Shown: positions 52,690-62,634, counted from the stretch's first letter. The stretch: 64,000 nt of DNA from Schlesneria sp. (GCA_028291515.1 JAQGHU010000001.1:1-64000); one strand, 5' to 3'. Notes: generated from the letters alone by a model not told the origin. Made by a program: numbers and translations.

Positions 52690-54463
52690 ATTTCGTAGCC
52701 GTCTGTGCGAGTGGCTTGGTCGAATCCATCAGAAATGAGCACAGTCCGGAGAGCACGAACGCCAGCCCACAAACCCCGAACAGAATAGTCCAATCAACGG
52801 TTCGTGGATCCTCACCCAGAACAGCATAGTAAATCCGTGGAGCCACCGCCGCCCCAAGATTTCCCCACATGTTGGCCCACCCAAGTACGGAGCCGGTGAA
52901 CTTGCCACCGGCATCCTGGGCATAGCCCCAGACTGCCGGGTTACCCATATCGACCGAAAAAACCATCAAACAGAGTGCTGCAACGTAACACCAAGGTAAC
53001 CACGCCGGACCAGGTGCTACACAAAGGCTAAGTGCCAGGCAGATCGCGTAGCCCAATCCTGCAGAGAACCTGGTTGCCAGGATCGGCAAGCGACGACCCC
53101 ACTTCTTTCCAAATTGCCGGGTCGCGATGTCTGTCCACCATCCTCCCAGGTACATCCCCAAGACGCCCGCGCCAGTAGGAATCGCCGTCATGATCGCCTG
53201 CCACGTCAACGGCACTCCATGTACCTGATCGAGATATCGCGGTAACGACGTCATAACAAACAGCCAACCGACATTGGTGAATACCTGCATCAGACTGTTA
53301 GCCCACAACCCCAAGTCTGTCAGAATTGCGACCAGTGGAAACGGAGGCTCGTCTCCTTTAATAGATCCAATGTCCGGTTCGCTCTCAATGAACGCACGTT
53401 CAGCGGCGTTAGACCATGGATGCAAACGCGGTAAATCGCGCACGACGACGAAGAAGGCAAACGCCACAAGTACGCCAATTACACCGTACACCACCATCGC
53501 AGGTCGCCAACCAGCGCCTCGGAATTGCTTCACCGAATTTGGAAATGCAGCCTCGGTGACCAATCGATTCAGACGCAGGATCTCGTCTTCGGAAAGCATT
53601 ACTCCGTCGGATCGCTTCTGCACAAGCTCACGAGCTTCAGGAACAAGCTTGAGGTGCGTGAGATCAAGCCCATCATACAGATCCGTAGTCTTCAACTGGC
53701 TCGACGTTTGAGCGATCAACTCTTCGAACCAACCCACATTCGAATCAACTGGGGCCACAGATTGCGGGTTTTTCGCAGCCAGTTGCGCAACGACGTCCTG
53801 TTCCAGAGATGCCTGCACAGTGTCAGAGAATCGTGACTTCAACCGTTCGACAATTGCTGCCCTGGGACTATCCGCCTTCGCTTGAAACGCCATCACAAAG
53901 TTGCGTTCATTCACGATGTCGGAGTGACTGAATCGCATCGGATCAGCATCGTGACTGAAATGGATAATCAGCACCGCCGTCAGGATCGGAGCCAAAACGC
54001 CACCAGTTCGTCCTCCCAGGGCGACGATGGAATTGGGAACACCGCGTCGAGTCAGTGGAAACCAGACTCGAATCAATCCCCCCGCTGTCGGATAGGCTCC
54101 AGCTTGTGAAACACCGCACAGCAGACGTAACACAATAACCTGCCAGACTTGGTGAGCGAACCCAAGCCAGCCGGTAAAGACGGACCACGCGAGTATGTAG
54201 AGCGAAAGCATTCGTCGCGCCCCAAACCGATCGCTGAGCCAGCCAGCGGGGACTTGAGCGAGCGCGTAAGACCAGAAGAAGGCGCTCATGAACCAGCTCA
54301 TCTGGTCCTGCGACATCCGCAGATCCTCGCTGATAAACGTCGCCGCAATCCCCACCGCAAATCGATCAAGATACAAGAGGACTGCCATCAGTGTTGTGAC
54401 ACCGATGATCGCATGTCGCACGATCGTGGGCTTGGGGCCGGCAGACAGAGTCTCTTCACTCAT
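52688..54463 (-). CDS. MFS transporter, anion:cation symporter (hexuronate-like) group
   Basis: The ATG at 54461-54463 gives 591 residues with 12 membrane helices. The family loop motif AGWLSDRFGARRM is near the start. The PNSIVALGGRTGGVLAPILT block follows. A soluble insert of about 150 residues lies after the fifth or sixth helix, making it longer than usual (about 430). Members of this group import sugar acids such as hexuronates and glucarate. It is followed on the same strand, upstream, by the GDP-mannose-type gene. Confidence 0.8.
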   Translation of the reverse strand: MSEETLSAGPKPTIVRHAIIGVTTLMAVLLYLDRFAVGIAATFISEDLRMSQDQMSWFMSAFFWSYALAQVPAGWLSDRFGARRMLSLYILAWSVFTGWLGFAHQVWQVIVLRLLCGVSQAGAYPTAGGLIRVWFPLTRRGVPNSIVALGGRTGGVLAPILTAVLIIHFSHDADPMRFSHSDIVNERNFVMAFQAKADSPRAAIVERLKSRFSDTVQASLEQDVVAQLAAKNPQSVAPVDSNVGWFEELIAQTSSQLKTTDLYDGLDLTHLKLVPEARELVQKRSDGVMLSEDEILRLNRLVTEAAFPNSVKQFRGAGWRPAMVVYGVIGVLVAFAFFVVVRDLPRLHPWSNAAERAFIESEPDIGSIKGDEPPFPLVAILTDLGLWANSLMQVFTNVGWLFVMTSLPRYLDQVHGVPLTWQAIMTAIPTGAGVLGMYLGGWWTDIATRQFGKKWGRRLPILATRFSAGLGYAICLALSLCVAPGPAWLPWCYVAALCLMVFSVDMGNPAVWGYAQDAGGKFTGSVLGWANMWGNLGAAVAPRIYYAVLGEDPRTVDWTILFGVCGLAFVLSGLCSFLMDSTKPLAQTATK

Positions 54464-54536
54464 AACCACGTCCTGTCGATGGGCTCTACGAACAAGATCA
54501 CCGGAGTTGCGTCACACGTCACGAGGGAGCACTGTG

Positions 54537-55613
54537 TCATAAGAAATCGCGCAGGTTGCGACGTTCTAACTCTGCAATCAGTTGCTTGATGGCGCCTTCG
54601 TCGCGTCGATCGGCAATCAGCGTGGCCGTGGGTGTATGCACAATGATCAAGTCCTTGGTGCCAATCGTGGCGACGAGATGATCTTCTGAGGTTCGAATAA
54701 TGCAGTTCGACGTATCGACAGCACAAACAAGTCCTTCCAGCATGTTGCTATCACTATTGAGTTCGTTCAGGCGTGCCAGCGCGTGCCAACTTCCGACATC
54801 ATCCCAATCGAAGGGAGCCTCCAGCACGCAGACTTCGGCCGCCTTCTCCAGCACCGCGTAGTCGATCGAGATCGATGGCATCTTGGGAAACTCTCTGGCG
54901 AGGACTGCTTCCCATTCAGCTGACCCGATCGCAGCTTGCAATGGCACCAGATGCTGGTAGACATCCGGTGCATGCTCTTGCAGAGATCTTAAAATGCGAT
55001 CGGCACGCCAGACGAAGATCCCGCAGTTCCAATAATATTCGCCACAAGCGCTGTAGCGAGAGGCAGTCAACTCGTTTGGTTTCTCTTGAAAACTCTGCAC
55101 CTGAAACATCGGCCAGGTCGTCTCCGGCAACTGCTCGCCACGGCGAATGTAGCCAAAGCCGGTCGCTGGATAGGTCGGCTCAACTCCGAACAGCACCAGC
55201 GTGTCTGGCTTCCTCGTCACCAATTCCACAGCCTGGTTGACTGCCTGCTGAAACATCGCTGCCGGTTGAATGACGTGATCCGCAGGCATCACCAGCATCA
55301 CGGCGTCTGGATCGACCGCAAGCAGCTGAATGGCGGCGAGCCCAATACAGGGAGCGGTGTTGCGCCCACAGGGCTCTAGCAAAACTTGTTCGCCAGGAAT
55401 CGACGGCACCTGACGCTTCGTTTCGGCCGAGTGAGCCGCATTCGTGACAATCCAGATATTGCTGTCCGCGATCGCCGGAGTACATCGACTGACTGCGTCC
55501 TGGATCAGAGTCTGCTCACCCGAGAACTTCAAGAACTGCTTGGGAAGTTGCCGTCTGCTGGCCGGCCAGAATCGTGTCCCACTTCCACCAGCCATGATCA
55601 CTGCGTGCAGCAT
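54537..55613 (-). CDS. manC: mannose-1-phosphate guanylyltransferase
   Basis: The 358-residue product has the nucleotidyltransferase opening VIMAGGSGTRFWPASRRQLP, the FQEKPNELTA block and the FDWDDVGSWHAL block. This matches ManC-type GDP-mannose synthases. It lacks the C-terminal isomerase domain of the bifunctional form. It makes GDP-mannose for glycan synthesis. It is divergent from the phosphomannomutase-like gene, consistent with shared control. Confidence 0.9.
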   Translation of the reverse strand: MLHAVIMAGGSGTRFWPASRRQLPKQFLKFSGEQTLIQDAVSRCTPAIADSNIWIVTNAAHSAETKRQVPSIPGEQVLLEPCGRNTAPCIGLAAIQLLAVDPDAVMLVMPADHVIQPAAMFQQAVNQAVELVTRKPDTLVLFGVEPTYPATGFGYIRRGEQLPETTWPMFQVQSFQEKPNELTASRYSACGEYYWNCGIFVWRADRILRSLQEHAPDVYQHLVPLQAAIGSAEWEAVLAREFPKMPSISIDYAVLEKAAEVCVLEAPFDWDDVGSWHALARLNELNSDSNMLEGLVCAVDTSNCIIRTSEDHLVATIGTKDLIIVHTPTATLIADRRDEGAIKQLIAELERRNLRDFL

Positions 55614-55752
55614 CGAATCAGAATCCTCTCATAAGACCATCGATTCTTCGGATTGCATCCGTCGATGCTCGAAGAATAGGGGATCAGCGTGCTAATATCC
55701 GCAGCCACAAGGCCATGGGGCGAGAACGGAATCATGGGATGGAACGTTAACC

Positions 55753-57597
55753 GTGTCAAACGACGAGCACCAGACGATCACGAGCGCCTTGGCCGCACTG
55801 CATGCCGCAGTGGATGGTGGTCAACTCACCTGCGATGCTGGCAAAAATATCGAGCGATGGCTGGTCGAGACGCAATACAAGCCCTACCGCATCCAATTGG
55901 TCGAACTCATCGACGCGCATCATTTCACAGAGCTCGATCGACTCTTTTGGGAACGCATTCCCTTTGGAACAGGCGGTCGGCGCGGGCCAATGAGCACGAT
56001 CGGTTCCGCCACGATCAATGAACGAACCATTGCCGAGTCTGCACACGGTCTTGCGACGTACGTGCTACGACACCGCAAAGAATCTTCTCGGACAAAGCAG
56101 ACACCTCGTGCGGTTGTGGCTTTTGACACGCGGCATCGATCCGAAGAATTTGCCCGGCTGACGGCGTGTGTGCTGGCCGCCAATGGATTTCATGTCGATT
56201 TCTTTCCACAGCCGCGGTCAACTCCGGAACTCTCTTTTGCAGTTCGGCATCTTCAGTGCGATACGGGAGTGATGATTTCGGCATCCCACAATCCTCCCAG
56301 TGACAATGGCTTCAAAGCATATTGGTCGACGGGCGGTCAAATCTTGCCACCACACGATGCGGGCATCATCGCTTGCGTCGATAAAGCCACCGACATCCCA
56401 GTGGTCGACTTCGATCTGGCTGTTGCCGAAAATCAAATCACACTCGCAGGCGAAAGCATCGATGCGGCCTACGTCGCGGCCGTCTGCGATCTCAGCTTGT
56501 CACCCTGCCGCGAGATCAGCGCGCTCTATACTCCGCTGCACGGCGTGGGTGAGACGTCCGTGTACCGAGTCGTGAAAGAGGTCGGGTTCGATGGAGTTTC
56601 CATCTTCGAGCCACAACGATCTCAGGATGGCAGCTTCCCCAACGTACCCGACCAGCTTCCAAATCCCGAACGATTCGCTGTCTTCGGTCCGGCGATTGAG
56701 TCTGCCAGGCAAATCGATGTCGATTTAATTTTGGCTTCGGATCCAGACGCTGATCGCATGGCGGTCGCGGTCCGCAACGATGTCGGCGACTTCATCTGTT
56801 TAACGGGCAATCAACTGGGATCGTTGTTGACCGACTACGTGCTGCGGCAACGTGCGGAAGCGGAAACACTGTCTCCCGACCACTACATCATCGAAACGCT
56901 CGTTACAACCCCGCTGATTGCCGACATCGGCCATTTTTACGGCGTGCAGGTCATTCGCGATGTGCTGGTCGGCTTTAAGTACATCGCGGGCGAGATCGAT
57001 GCTCGTTGCGCAGATCAGTTTGTCTTCGCCGCCGAAGAATCCATCGGATTCATGGCAGGAAACTACAGCCACGATAAGGACGCCGCCATCGGCGCACTGT
57101 ACGTTCTAGAATTGGCGGCCGAATTAAAGCGGCAAGGACAGACATTGCTCGATCGGTTGAATGAACTCTACGATCGACACGGTTTCTTTCTCGAAGAGAC
57201 AATCTCCAAGATGTGCCCTGGTCCGACGGGACAGGCTCAAATCCAACAAATCATGTCGGCTCTCCGCAGCCGGCCATCCTCGGTCCTGGGTGGCTGTGTT
57301 TGGGAATCAGTACGTGACTTCCGACAGCACGAAGTCCGTTCGCTCCCCTCCAACAACGTTGTCGAACAATTGCCGTTCCCTTCAGGTGACCTGCTAATTT
57401 TCTCGGGACAATCAAGCGAATGTCACATCACCCTGGCGATGCGGCCTTCCGGAACCGAACCGAAAATCAAATTCTACTATTTCATCAACAGGTCGACCGA
57501 TCCGTCGATCGCCTTCGCTCGAGAACGCGCGATGACCTGTTTGAATGACATCCGCGCAGCACTCGATCAGTGGATGCAGGAGGTCATCGAGGCATGA
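55753..57597 (+). CDS. phosphomannomutase/phosphoglucomutase
   Basis: The GTG start at 55753 leads to a 614-residue product. It has an active-site serine motif MISASHNPPSDNG (about 174-186), the metal-binding DPDADR (330-335), the sugar-binding EESIGFMAGN and the phosphate loop RPSGTEPK. This is the full alpha-D-phosphohexomutase set. The length fits the longer phosphoglucomutase-2-like members. It overlaps the next gene by four bases. Confidence 0.9.
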   Translation: MSNDEHQTITSALAALHAAVDGGQLTCDAGKNIERWLVETQYKPYRIQLVELIDAHHFTELDRLFWERIPFGTGGRRGPMSTIGSATINERTIAESAHGLATYVLRHRKESSRTKQTPRAVVAFDTRHRSEEFARLTACVLAANGFHVDFFPQPRSTPELSFAVRHLQCDTGVMISASHNPPSDNGFKAYWSTGGQILPPHDAGIIACVDKATDIPVVDFDLAVAENQITLAGESIDAAYVAAVCDLSLSPCREISALYTPLHGVGETSVYRVVKEVGFDGVSIFEPQRSQDGSFPNVPDQLPNPERFAVFGPAIESARQIDVDLILASDPDADRMAVAVRNDVGDFICLTGNQLGSLLTDYVLRQRAEAETLSPDHYIIETLVTTPLIADIGHFYGVQVIRDVLVGFKYIAGEIDARCADQFVFAAEESIGFMAGNYSHDKDAAIGALYVLELAAELKRQGQTLLDRLNELYDRHGFFLEETISKMCPGPTGQAQIQQIMSALRSRPSSVLGGCVWESVRDFRQHEVRSLPSNNVVEQLPFPSGDLLIFSGQSSECHITLAMRPSGTEPKIKFYYFINRSTDPSIAFARERAMTCLNDIRAALDQWMQEVIEA

Positions 57598-58745
57598 CCG
57601 CGGCCTTTGACGTCATTGTTCTCGGAGTCGGTGGCATGGGCTCTGCCGCGTGCCAACAACTGGCCGCGCGCGGTGCCAAGGTTCTGGGGCTCGAACAATT
57701 CCCACTGGTTCATGATCGCGGCAGTTCGCATGGCGAATCCCGCATCATCCGGCAAGCCTACTTCGAACATCCTGACTACGTTCCACTGTTGCTTCGGACG
57801 TATGAACTGTGGCAGCAATTGGAGCGATCAACAAATCGAACGCTGTTCCATCAAGTCGGGCTGGCTCTATCTGGCATTTCGACCGGCGAGACCATCAGCG
57901 GAGCGAAGAAGTCCGCCGACCTGCACCGACTGAACATCGAAGAAATGAAGCCGGCCGAAGCTCATCGTCGCTGGCCTTCGCTGACTTTTCCAGCTGAGCA
58001 TACCGTCGTGTTCGAACCGCTCGCGGGGCTGCTCTTAGTCGAACGGTGCGTGCAGGCCCAAATCGACCTCGCCCAGCAATGTGGCGCTGAAATCCGATCG
58101 GACGAACGCGTCCTGGAGTGGTCTTCAAACGGAACATCAGTCGTGGTTCACACCGACCGCGCCGAGTACTCTGCCGGCTCGCTCGTCGTCACCGCTGGAG
58201 CTTGGGCAGGGCAATGCCTGAAAGAACTTGGGCTTCCCCTGGAAGTTCGCCGCAAGTATGTCGGCTGGTTTCCAGTTCGCCAGGGATCTTTCAGCGTCGA
58301 CACGGGTACGCCAACATACCTCTACGAGTTCCCACACGGCACGTTCTACGGCTTTCCCAGCCTTGATGAGAAAACCGCGAAAGTCGCGGAGCATTCAGGT
58401 GGCGAACTCGTGCATGATCTCAACCAAGTCGATCGATCGCAGCACGAAGCCGATATCAGGCGCCTGTCCGATTTCATCAGCGCTCAAATACCGGCGCTCG
58501 ATCCGACTCCCGGGCGACACTCCGTCTGCCTGTACACGATGTCGCCAGATCAACATTTCATCGTCGATTTCCATCCCGATTGGAACAACGTCGTCATCGC
58601 GACCGGATTCTCAGGCCATGGCTTTAAATTCGCGCCCGTGATCGGTGAAGCGCTGGCCGATCTCGCGATAACTCGAACAACGTCGCTGCCGATCAACTTC
58701 CTCAGCCTCAACCGATTCCGCGGCACTCCACTTCTACATCATTGA
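57594..58745 (+). CDS. monomeric sarcosine oxidase-like flavoprotein
   Basis: The start at 57594 overlaps the mutase stop (ATGA). The 383-residue product has the FAD fold GVGGMGSAA and the signature RGSSHGESRIIRQAY. The covalent-flavin Cys is in CLYTMSPDQHFIVD (Cys312), matching Cys315 of the Bacillus monomeric sarcosine oxidase. It oxidises N-methyl amino acids or related amines with O2, giving H2O2. The exact substrate is not known. Confidence 0.85.
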   Translation: MTAAFDVIVLGVGGMGSAACQQLAARGAKVLGLEQFPLVHDRGSSHGESRIIRQAYFEHPDYVPLLLRTYELWQQLERSTNRTLFHQVGLALSGISTGETISGAKKSADLHRLNIEEMKPAEAHRRWPSLTFPAEHTVVFEPLAGLLLVERCVQAQIDLAQQCGAEIRSDERVLEWSSNGTSVVVHTDRAEYSAGSLVVTAGAWAGQCLKELGLPLEVRRKYVGWFPVRQGSFSVDTGTPTYLYEFPHGTFYGFPSLDEKTAKVAEHSGGELVHDLNQVDRSQHEADIRRLSDFISAQIPALDPTPGRHSVCLYTMSPDQHFIVDFHPDWNNVVIATGFSGHGFKFAPVIGEALADLAITRTTSLPINFLSLNRFRGTPLLHH

Positions 58746-58760
58746 AAAGGCAACTTGTTC

Positions 58761-59609
58761 ATGGAGCCGTCCAGTTCAGACCCGACTTTGCTCGTTGAGG
58801 TCGATCGATCCACATTGCATCAATTGATTGTGAAGTTACTGCAACGCAAAGGAATGTTTGCCGCTGAAGGCGAAATCGTCGCCGAACGAATGATCGAAGC
58901 AGATCTGTTGCAACGATTCGGCGACGGGACCGGCACCCTTCCCGAATACTTGGAGGCGATGGACCTGGGTGACATCGATCCCCGAGCGAGACTCATCACG
59001 ATCAACGAAACCGCCGCCACGGCCGTTCTGGATGGCAGCACCGGGATGGGACACGTCGCTACGACGAAAGCGACAGCAATGGCAATCGAAAAAGCCAATT
59101 CCGTGGGCATCGGCACGGTCGTCATCAAGAACAGTCGGCCGTGCGGTGACCTGGGTGGAATCGCCAGCCTGGCAGCCAGGCAAGGTCTATTGGGATTGGT
59201 CACCACCAGTTTCAACGAAGGCGGAAGTGACCCATTGAATCATCACGACTTGGCTTGGGCCATTCCCTCGCCAGCTCAATCGACGCCCTTGATTCATCGT
59301 CAACTAAGTCAACAAGGCGATGCCTCGCTGGCAGTCCTCTGTAGCGTCTTATCAACCGGCCTGTCAGGAGCAGGAGCATCACCACGGAAGCGAAAGGCCG
59401 TTCGTGTTGCCAATACGGTCGACTACAGCATCATCGCAGTTAGCCCCGACAAAATTGGGACCAAAGATGCCTTCCTGGCGATGTCCCAGTCGATTTCATC
59501 TGTTGCCAGCGATCGTCCTGCGAACAGCACGACAGTTCCTCTTCACCAGGCCGATGCCAGCCGCCTCGCCGAGTTGGCGGCCAAGATCAAGTTCCCCGTC
59601 TCCTGGTGA
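58761..59609 (+). CDS. Ldh-fold (malate/L-lactate dehydrogenase family) protein without the catalytic His
   Basis: The ATG at 58761 (a TTG six bases earlier is possible) gives 282 residues. It follows the family pattern (GTLPEYLEAMDLGDIDPRAR, GMGHVATTKATAMAIEKA and VGIGTVVIKNS). Family enzymes have a catalytic SHG near residue 45-50; here this position reads GDGTG. A second His in NSxHxG is also replaced (NSRPCG). The protein is also about 60 residues shorter than the usual 340-350. It probably does not catalyse the normal reaction. It is 15 bases behind the oxidase gene. Confidence 0.65.
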   Translation: MEPSSSDPTLLVEVDRSTLHQLIVKLLQRKGMFAAEGEIVAERMIEADLLQRFGDGTGTLPEYLEAMDLGDIDPRARLITINETAATAVLDGSTGMGHVATTKATAMAIEKANSVGIGTVVIKNSRPCGDLGGIASLAARQGLLGLVTTSFNEGGSDPLNHHDLAWAIPSPAQSTPLIHRQLSQQGDASLAVLCSVLSTGLSGAGASPRKRKAVRVANTVDYSIIAVSPDKIGTKDAFLAMSQSISSVASDRPANSTTVPLHQADASRLAELAAKIKFPVSW

Positions 59610-59636
59610 TCAGGCCGCGATCATGAATATAGTCGC

Positions 59637-60410
59637 TCAATCGAGAAGTCGCACGGTCCCGGCATAGCACTGTCTCGTTTGACCGTTCTCCTCGACCAGC
59701 AGCGAGCCGTCATCGGCGATGCCGTGGCACTGGCCAAGAATGTCTCCACTCGCGGAGCTGACGCGGACCCGCTTGCCACTGAGAACACAAAGCCGCGACC
59801 AGAGTCGCCGTAAGTCCCAATTGCCCGTGCGTTGCGCCGCAATGTTGAGTTCCCAGCGCTGAATCAATCTGACTAATACCTCTTGCAGACTGAACCAATG
59901 CCCCGACTCTGCCGTCAATGAAGTCGCGATCTCGCGAAGTTCTTCTGGCGCGTCTCCAAACTGAGTGTTGACGTTTAATCCAATGCCTACAACAAGGCGC
60001 TGAGGAGCCAGATGAGACTGCTCGATTAAGATTCCACAGGTCTTACGCGTACCAATCCAAACGTCATTGGGCCACTTGAGGCCAACCGGGACTTGCGGCG
60101 CGAACGCTTCGATTGTCTCAGCAACAGACAGCGCCGTCCCCAGTGAAAATCGCGGCCAGTCGCTCTGCGGGATATTCAGTGAGGGCATCTCGAACAAGAC
60201 CGAGAACATCAACGTCCCGTCAGAGGCCCACCAGCGGTTAGTCCCGCGGCCACGTCCTGCCGTCTGCTCGCTGGCTCCGACCAGGTATGGCGTCTTGCAC
60301 GAGGCATCGGAGGCAAGTCCAAGAGCCAGGCTGTTGGTAGATTCCACTGATGAATGCCATTCGGCACCTTCGAGAATCGTCTCTGCAAGAAGCTGTTCGA
60401 TATCGACCAC
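59637..60410 (-). CDS. birA: biotin-[acetyl-CoA-carboxylase] ligase
   Basis: I prefer the GTG at 60408-60410, just after the msrA stop, as an earlier start would run into that gene. The 257-residue product has the BirA catalytic loop QTAGRGRGTNRWW, the KWPNDVW motif and a C-terminal SH3-like domain. It lacks the N-terminal DNA-binding domain, so it is a simple biotin ligase and not a repressor. It attaches biotin to carboxylase subunits. Confidence 0.9.
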   Translation of the reverse strand: MVDIEQLLAETILEGAEWHSSVESTNSLALGLASDASCKTPYLVGASEQTAGRGRGTNRWWASDGTLMFSVLFEMPSLNIPQSDWPRFSLGTALSVAETIEAFAPQVPVGLKWPNDVWIGTRKTCGILIEQSHLAPQRLVVGIGLNVNTQFGDAPEELREIATSLTAESGHWFSLQEVLVRLIQRWELNIAAQRTGNWDLRRLWSRLCVLSGKRVRVSSASGDILGQCHGIADDGSLLVEENGQTRQCYAGTVRLLD

Positions 60411-60424
60411 GACTGTCAGGCACT

Positions 60425-60958
60425 TTACTTCAGGCGATCTGCAAACTTCGCACGAAACTTCGCCACCTTCGGCGAAACAACCATCTGGCAATATCGCTGC
60501 TCCTGATGCCCCTGAAAGTACCCCTGATGGTACTCCTCAGCCGGATAGAACTTCCCAAGGGGAGTCACTTCAGTCACGATTGGCACCGGATACGCGTGAC
60601 TTTCCTCGGCAATCTTCTTATTCGCGGCGGCTTGTTGTTCCATCGATTGAAAATAGATCGCCGATCGATACTGAGTCCCCACATCCGCACCTTGCTGATT
60701 TAAGGTCGTCGGGTCATGGATCGCAAAAAACACGTCTAGCAGATCTGAGAAGGAGATCACCTCGGGATTGAAAGCGATCTGAATCACTTCCGCATGCCCG
60801 GTTCTACCAGTACACACTTGTTCATACGTTGGTTGCTCGACAGTTCCGCCGGTGTAACCTGACGTCACAGAGTCCACGCCGCGCAGTTGTTCAAAGACAG
60901 CCTCAACACACCAGAAGCATCCACCGCCTAAGGTTGCTAATTCCGAATTGCTCATCAT
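60425..60958 (-). CDS. msrA: peptide methionine sulfoxide reductase MsrA
   Basis: The 177-residue product has GGGCFWC (Cys14 catalytic, Cys17), the YTGGTVEQPTYEQVCTG block and AEEYHQGYF. These are the complete MsrA set. It reduces methionine-S-sulfoxide in proteins with thioredoxin. It is the first gene of a two-gene unit with biotin ligase 14 bases downstream. Confidence 0.95.
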   Translation of the reverse strand: MMSNSELATLGGGCFWCVEAVFEQLRGVDSVTSGYTGGTVEQPTYEQVCTGRTGHAEVIQIAFNPEVISFSDLLDVFFAIHDPTTLNQQGADVGTQYRSAIYFQSMEQQAAANKKIAEESHAYPVPIVTEVTPLGKFYPAEEYHQGYFQGHQEQRYCQMVVSPKVAKFRAKFADRLK

Positions 60959-61023
60959 GGTTCCTTTACTTGAACAATCAGCGGGACCCAGTCAGTCCGG
61001 TTGACCGATCGCCAGCACCGTGA

Positions 61024-62634
61024 CTATTGCTTTGCCCCGCCCGACGACTTCAGGATCCAACCATCCTTCAGGCTGACAGTCTTCGCATCATCATCAACCG
61101 CATTGATACGTCCCAGAAACGTTTCCGTCTGTCCGACCGCCTGCTCGGTAAATCGCATTTGCCGAGCATGCTGCTTCGCGTTCAACTCGATCTGAACTCG
61201 ACTGTCGTCCGGTCCTTCCAGAACGACCACAGGATCCACACCCCCCAGGTTAATGGATTGGATCTTTCCCGTGACCTTCACGACGCGATCTTTCCAATCG
61301 CTCGCAAACTTATCGTCCGCATTCAGACAACCCGCGGTGACTTCCGCAGCAGTCACTTGGCGAAGCGGCGGTTCGGGTCCATCCGACTTCACAATGATCG
61401 CATGTTCAATCTGAGGAATGAACAATGACCTGACAAACTGACCCCGGGTTGTGATGCGCTGGCCCGGCTGAAGTTGATCCCACGGTGCATCCGATGCCAG
61501 AACAACGTCAAACGTCAGCAACTCGTCACCCACCAGGTGGATCAGCGGATGCCCGTCCTTCTGCACGCCAAACTCCTGAATCGTTCCGGCAACCTCAGCA
61601 ACTTTACCGCCATAGTCCGATCGAAATTGGACTTCGCTATCGCGGAATTGACGAATCAAGGCGGGCGCATCGGCACTGATCTCAGGCGTAGCCGCGCGCA
61701 GACGCTCGCTTGCTTGAGCATCACGTTCGGTACGGCTCAACAGGGCACTGCCATAGGTCATTCCGGCAGCAGGAAATTCAACCGTGATTGGCAGCCCCTT
61801 CAGTTCGACCTTCGGCTCTTCTACCGTCAATTCGGAGATCGGTTCGTACTTCGCCAACATCGAGAACTCTCGACCAACCTCGATCTGAGCGGCTTCTGCT
61901 TTTTTGACCCACGATGCAACTGGCCAGGTGGAATCCCCTTCCAATGTCACCAATGCGTTCTCGTCCCACTCTTTTCGGATGTCGGCGACTTTGCCGTGCA
62001 AATAGAACCATTGCCCGTAGTACTTCTCGTGCGCGAGCTGAGGATCTTTGGCGAAGTCTTCGGAGATCTGTGAACTCGTAATGACCGGACACAGATTCAC
62101 GCCCGCATCCAGGATTCTGAACGGAAAATGTTCGATGGCCGAGACATCGACCTTCTTACCCTGCAATGTCACAACTTGACCGGGGCCCACCCGAGCAAAC
62201 GCTTGACGTTCCAGGATGCGAACAGGAATCGCGTCTCCGCCGGGGCCCTGTAGCCGCACGCTGCTGAATTCGGGGCCCATGAGATCCGTGTCGATGCTGA
62301 GGACTGTTCCCCGTACCTCCACGACTGGCGTTGGATATCTCTCTTCCAATCCCCCTCCCTGCAGTTCTTCCGGAGTGACCGAGACGATCTGTGCTCCCTG
62401 CGTCACCGCGGCCCAGTCGACTGGGCGGACGACAATTGGTACGGAAGCAACCGGAGCTGATCGAGGTACCACAACTGAATCTGAAGGTTCGTCAGCGGTG
62501 GCTTGAGCAGTGGGGCTCGTCAGGGCCGACTTGGATTCCCCAGACGGCTTCGTCGTTGACTGAGAATTGCAGCCGACAACGTACCCCAGAAACGCCACCG
62601 TCAGTATTCGCATCATGCGCAGGCTTCGCTTCAC
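61024..62634 (-). CDS. large lipoprotein with repeated OB-like domains
   Basis: A GTG at 62632-62634 just after GGAGGG gives a basic N-terminus and a lipoprotein signal ending Val-Val-Gly-Cys. Earlier and later ATG codons are possible. The 536-residue product has at least four repeated beta-rich segments with the pattern of OB-fold domains (VVEVRGTVLSI, WFYLHGKVADI, VAEVAGTIQEF and VVKVTGKIQSI). I do not know its function. It may bind ligands in the periplasm. No partner gene is obvious. Confidence 0.7.
   Translation of the reverse strand: MKRSLRMMRILTVAFLGYVVGCNSQSTTKPSGESKSALTSPTAQATADEPSDSVVVPRSAPVASVPIVVRPVDWAAVTQGAQIVSVTPEELQGGGLEERYPTPVVEVRGTVLSIDTDLMGPEFSSVRLQGPGGDAIPVRILERQAFARVGPGQVVTLQGKKVDVSAIEHFPFRILDAGVNLCPVITSSQISEDFAKDPQLAHEKYYGQWFYLHGKVADIRKEWDENALVTLEGDSTWPVASWVKKAEAAQIEVGREFSMLAKYEPISELTVEEPKVELKGLPITVEFPAAGMTYGSALLSRTERDAQASERLRAATPEISADAPALIRQFRDSEVQFRSDYGGKVAEVAGTIQEFGVQKDGHPLIHLVGDELLTFDVVLASDAPWDQLQPGQRITTRGQFVRSLFIPQIEHAIIVKSDGPEPPLRQVTAAEVTAGCLNADDKFASDWKDRVVKVTGKIQSINLGGVDPVVVLEGPDDSRVQIELNAKQHARQMRFTEQAVGQTETFLGRINAVDDDAKTVSLKDGWILKSSGGAKQ

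Noticed and set aside
58820-59215. Long antisense frames inside the Ldh-fold gene and other conserved genes
   Set aside because: They are shadows of well-supported genes, with no ribosome sites or domains.
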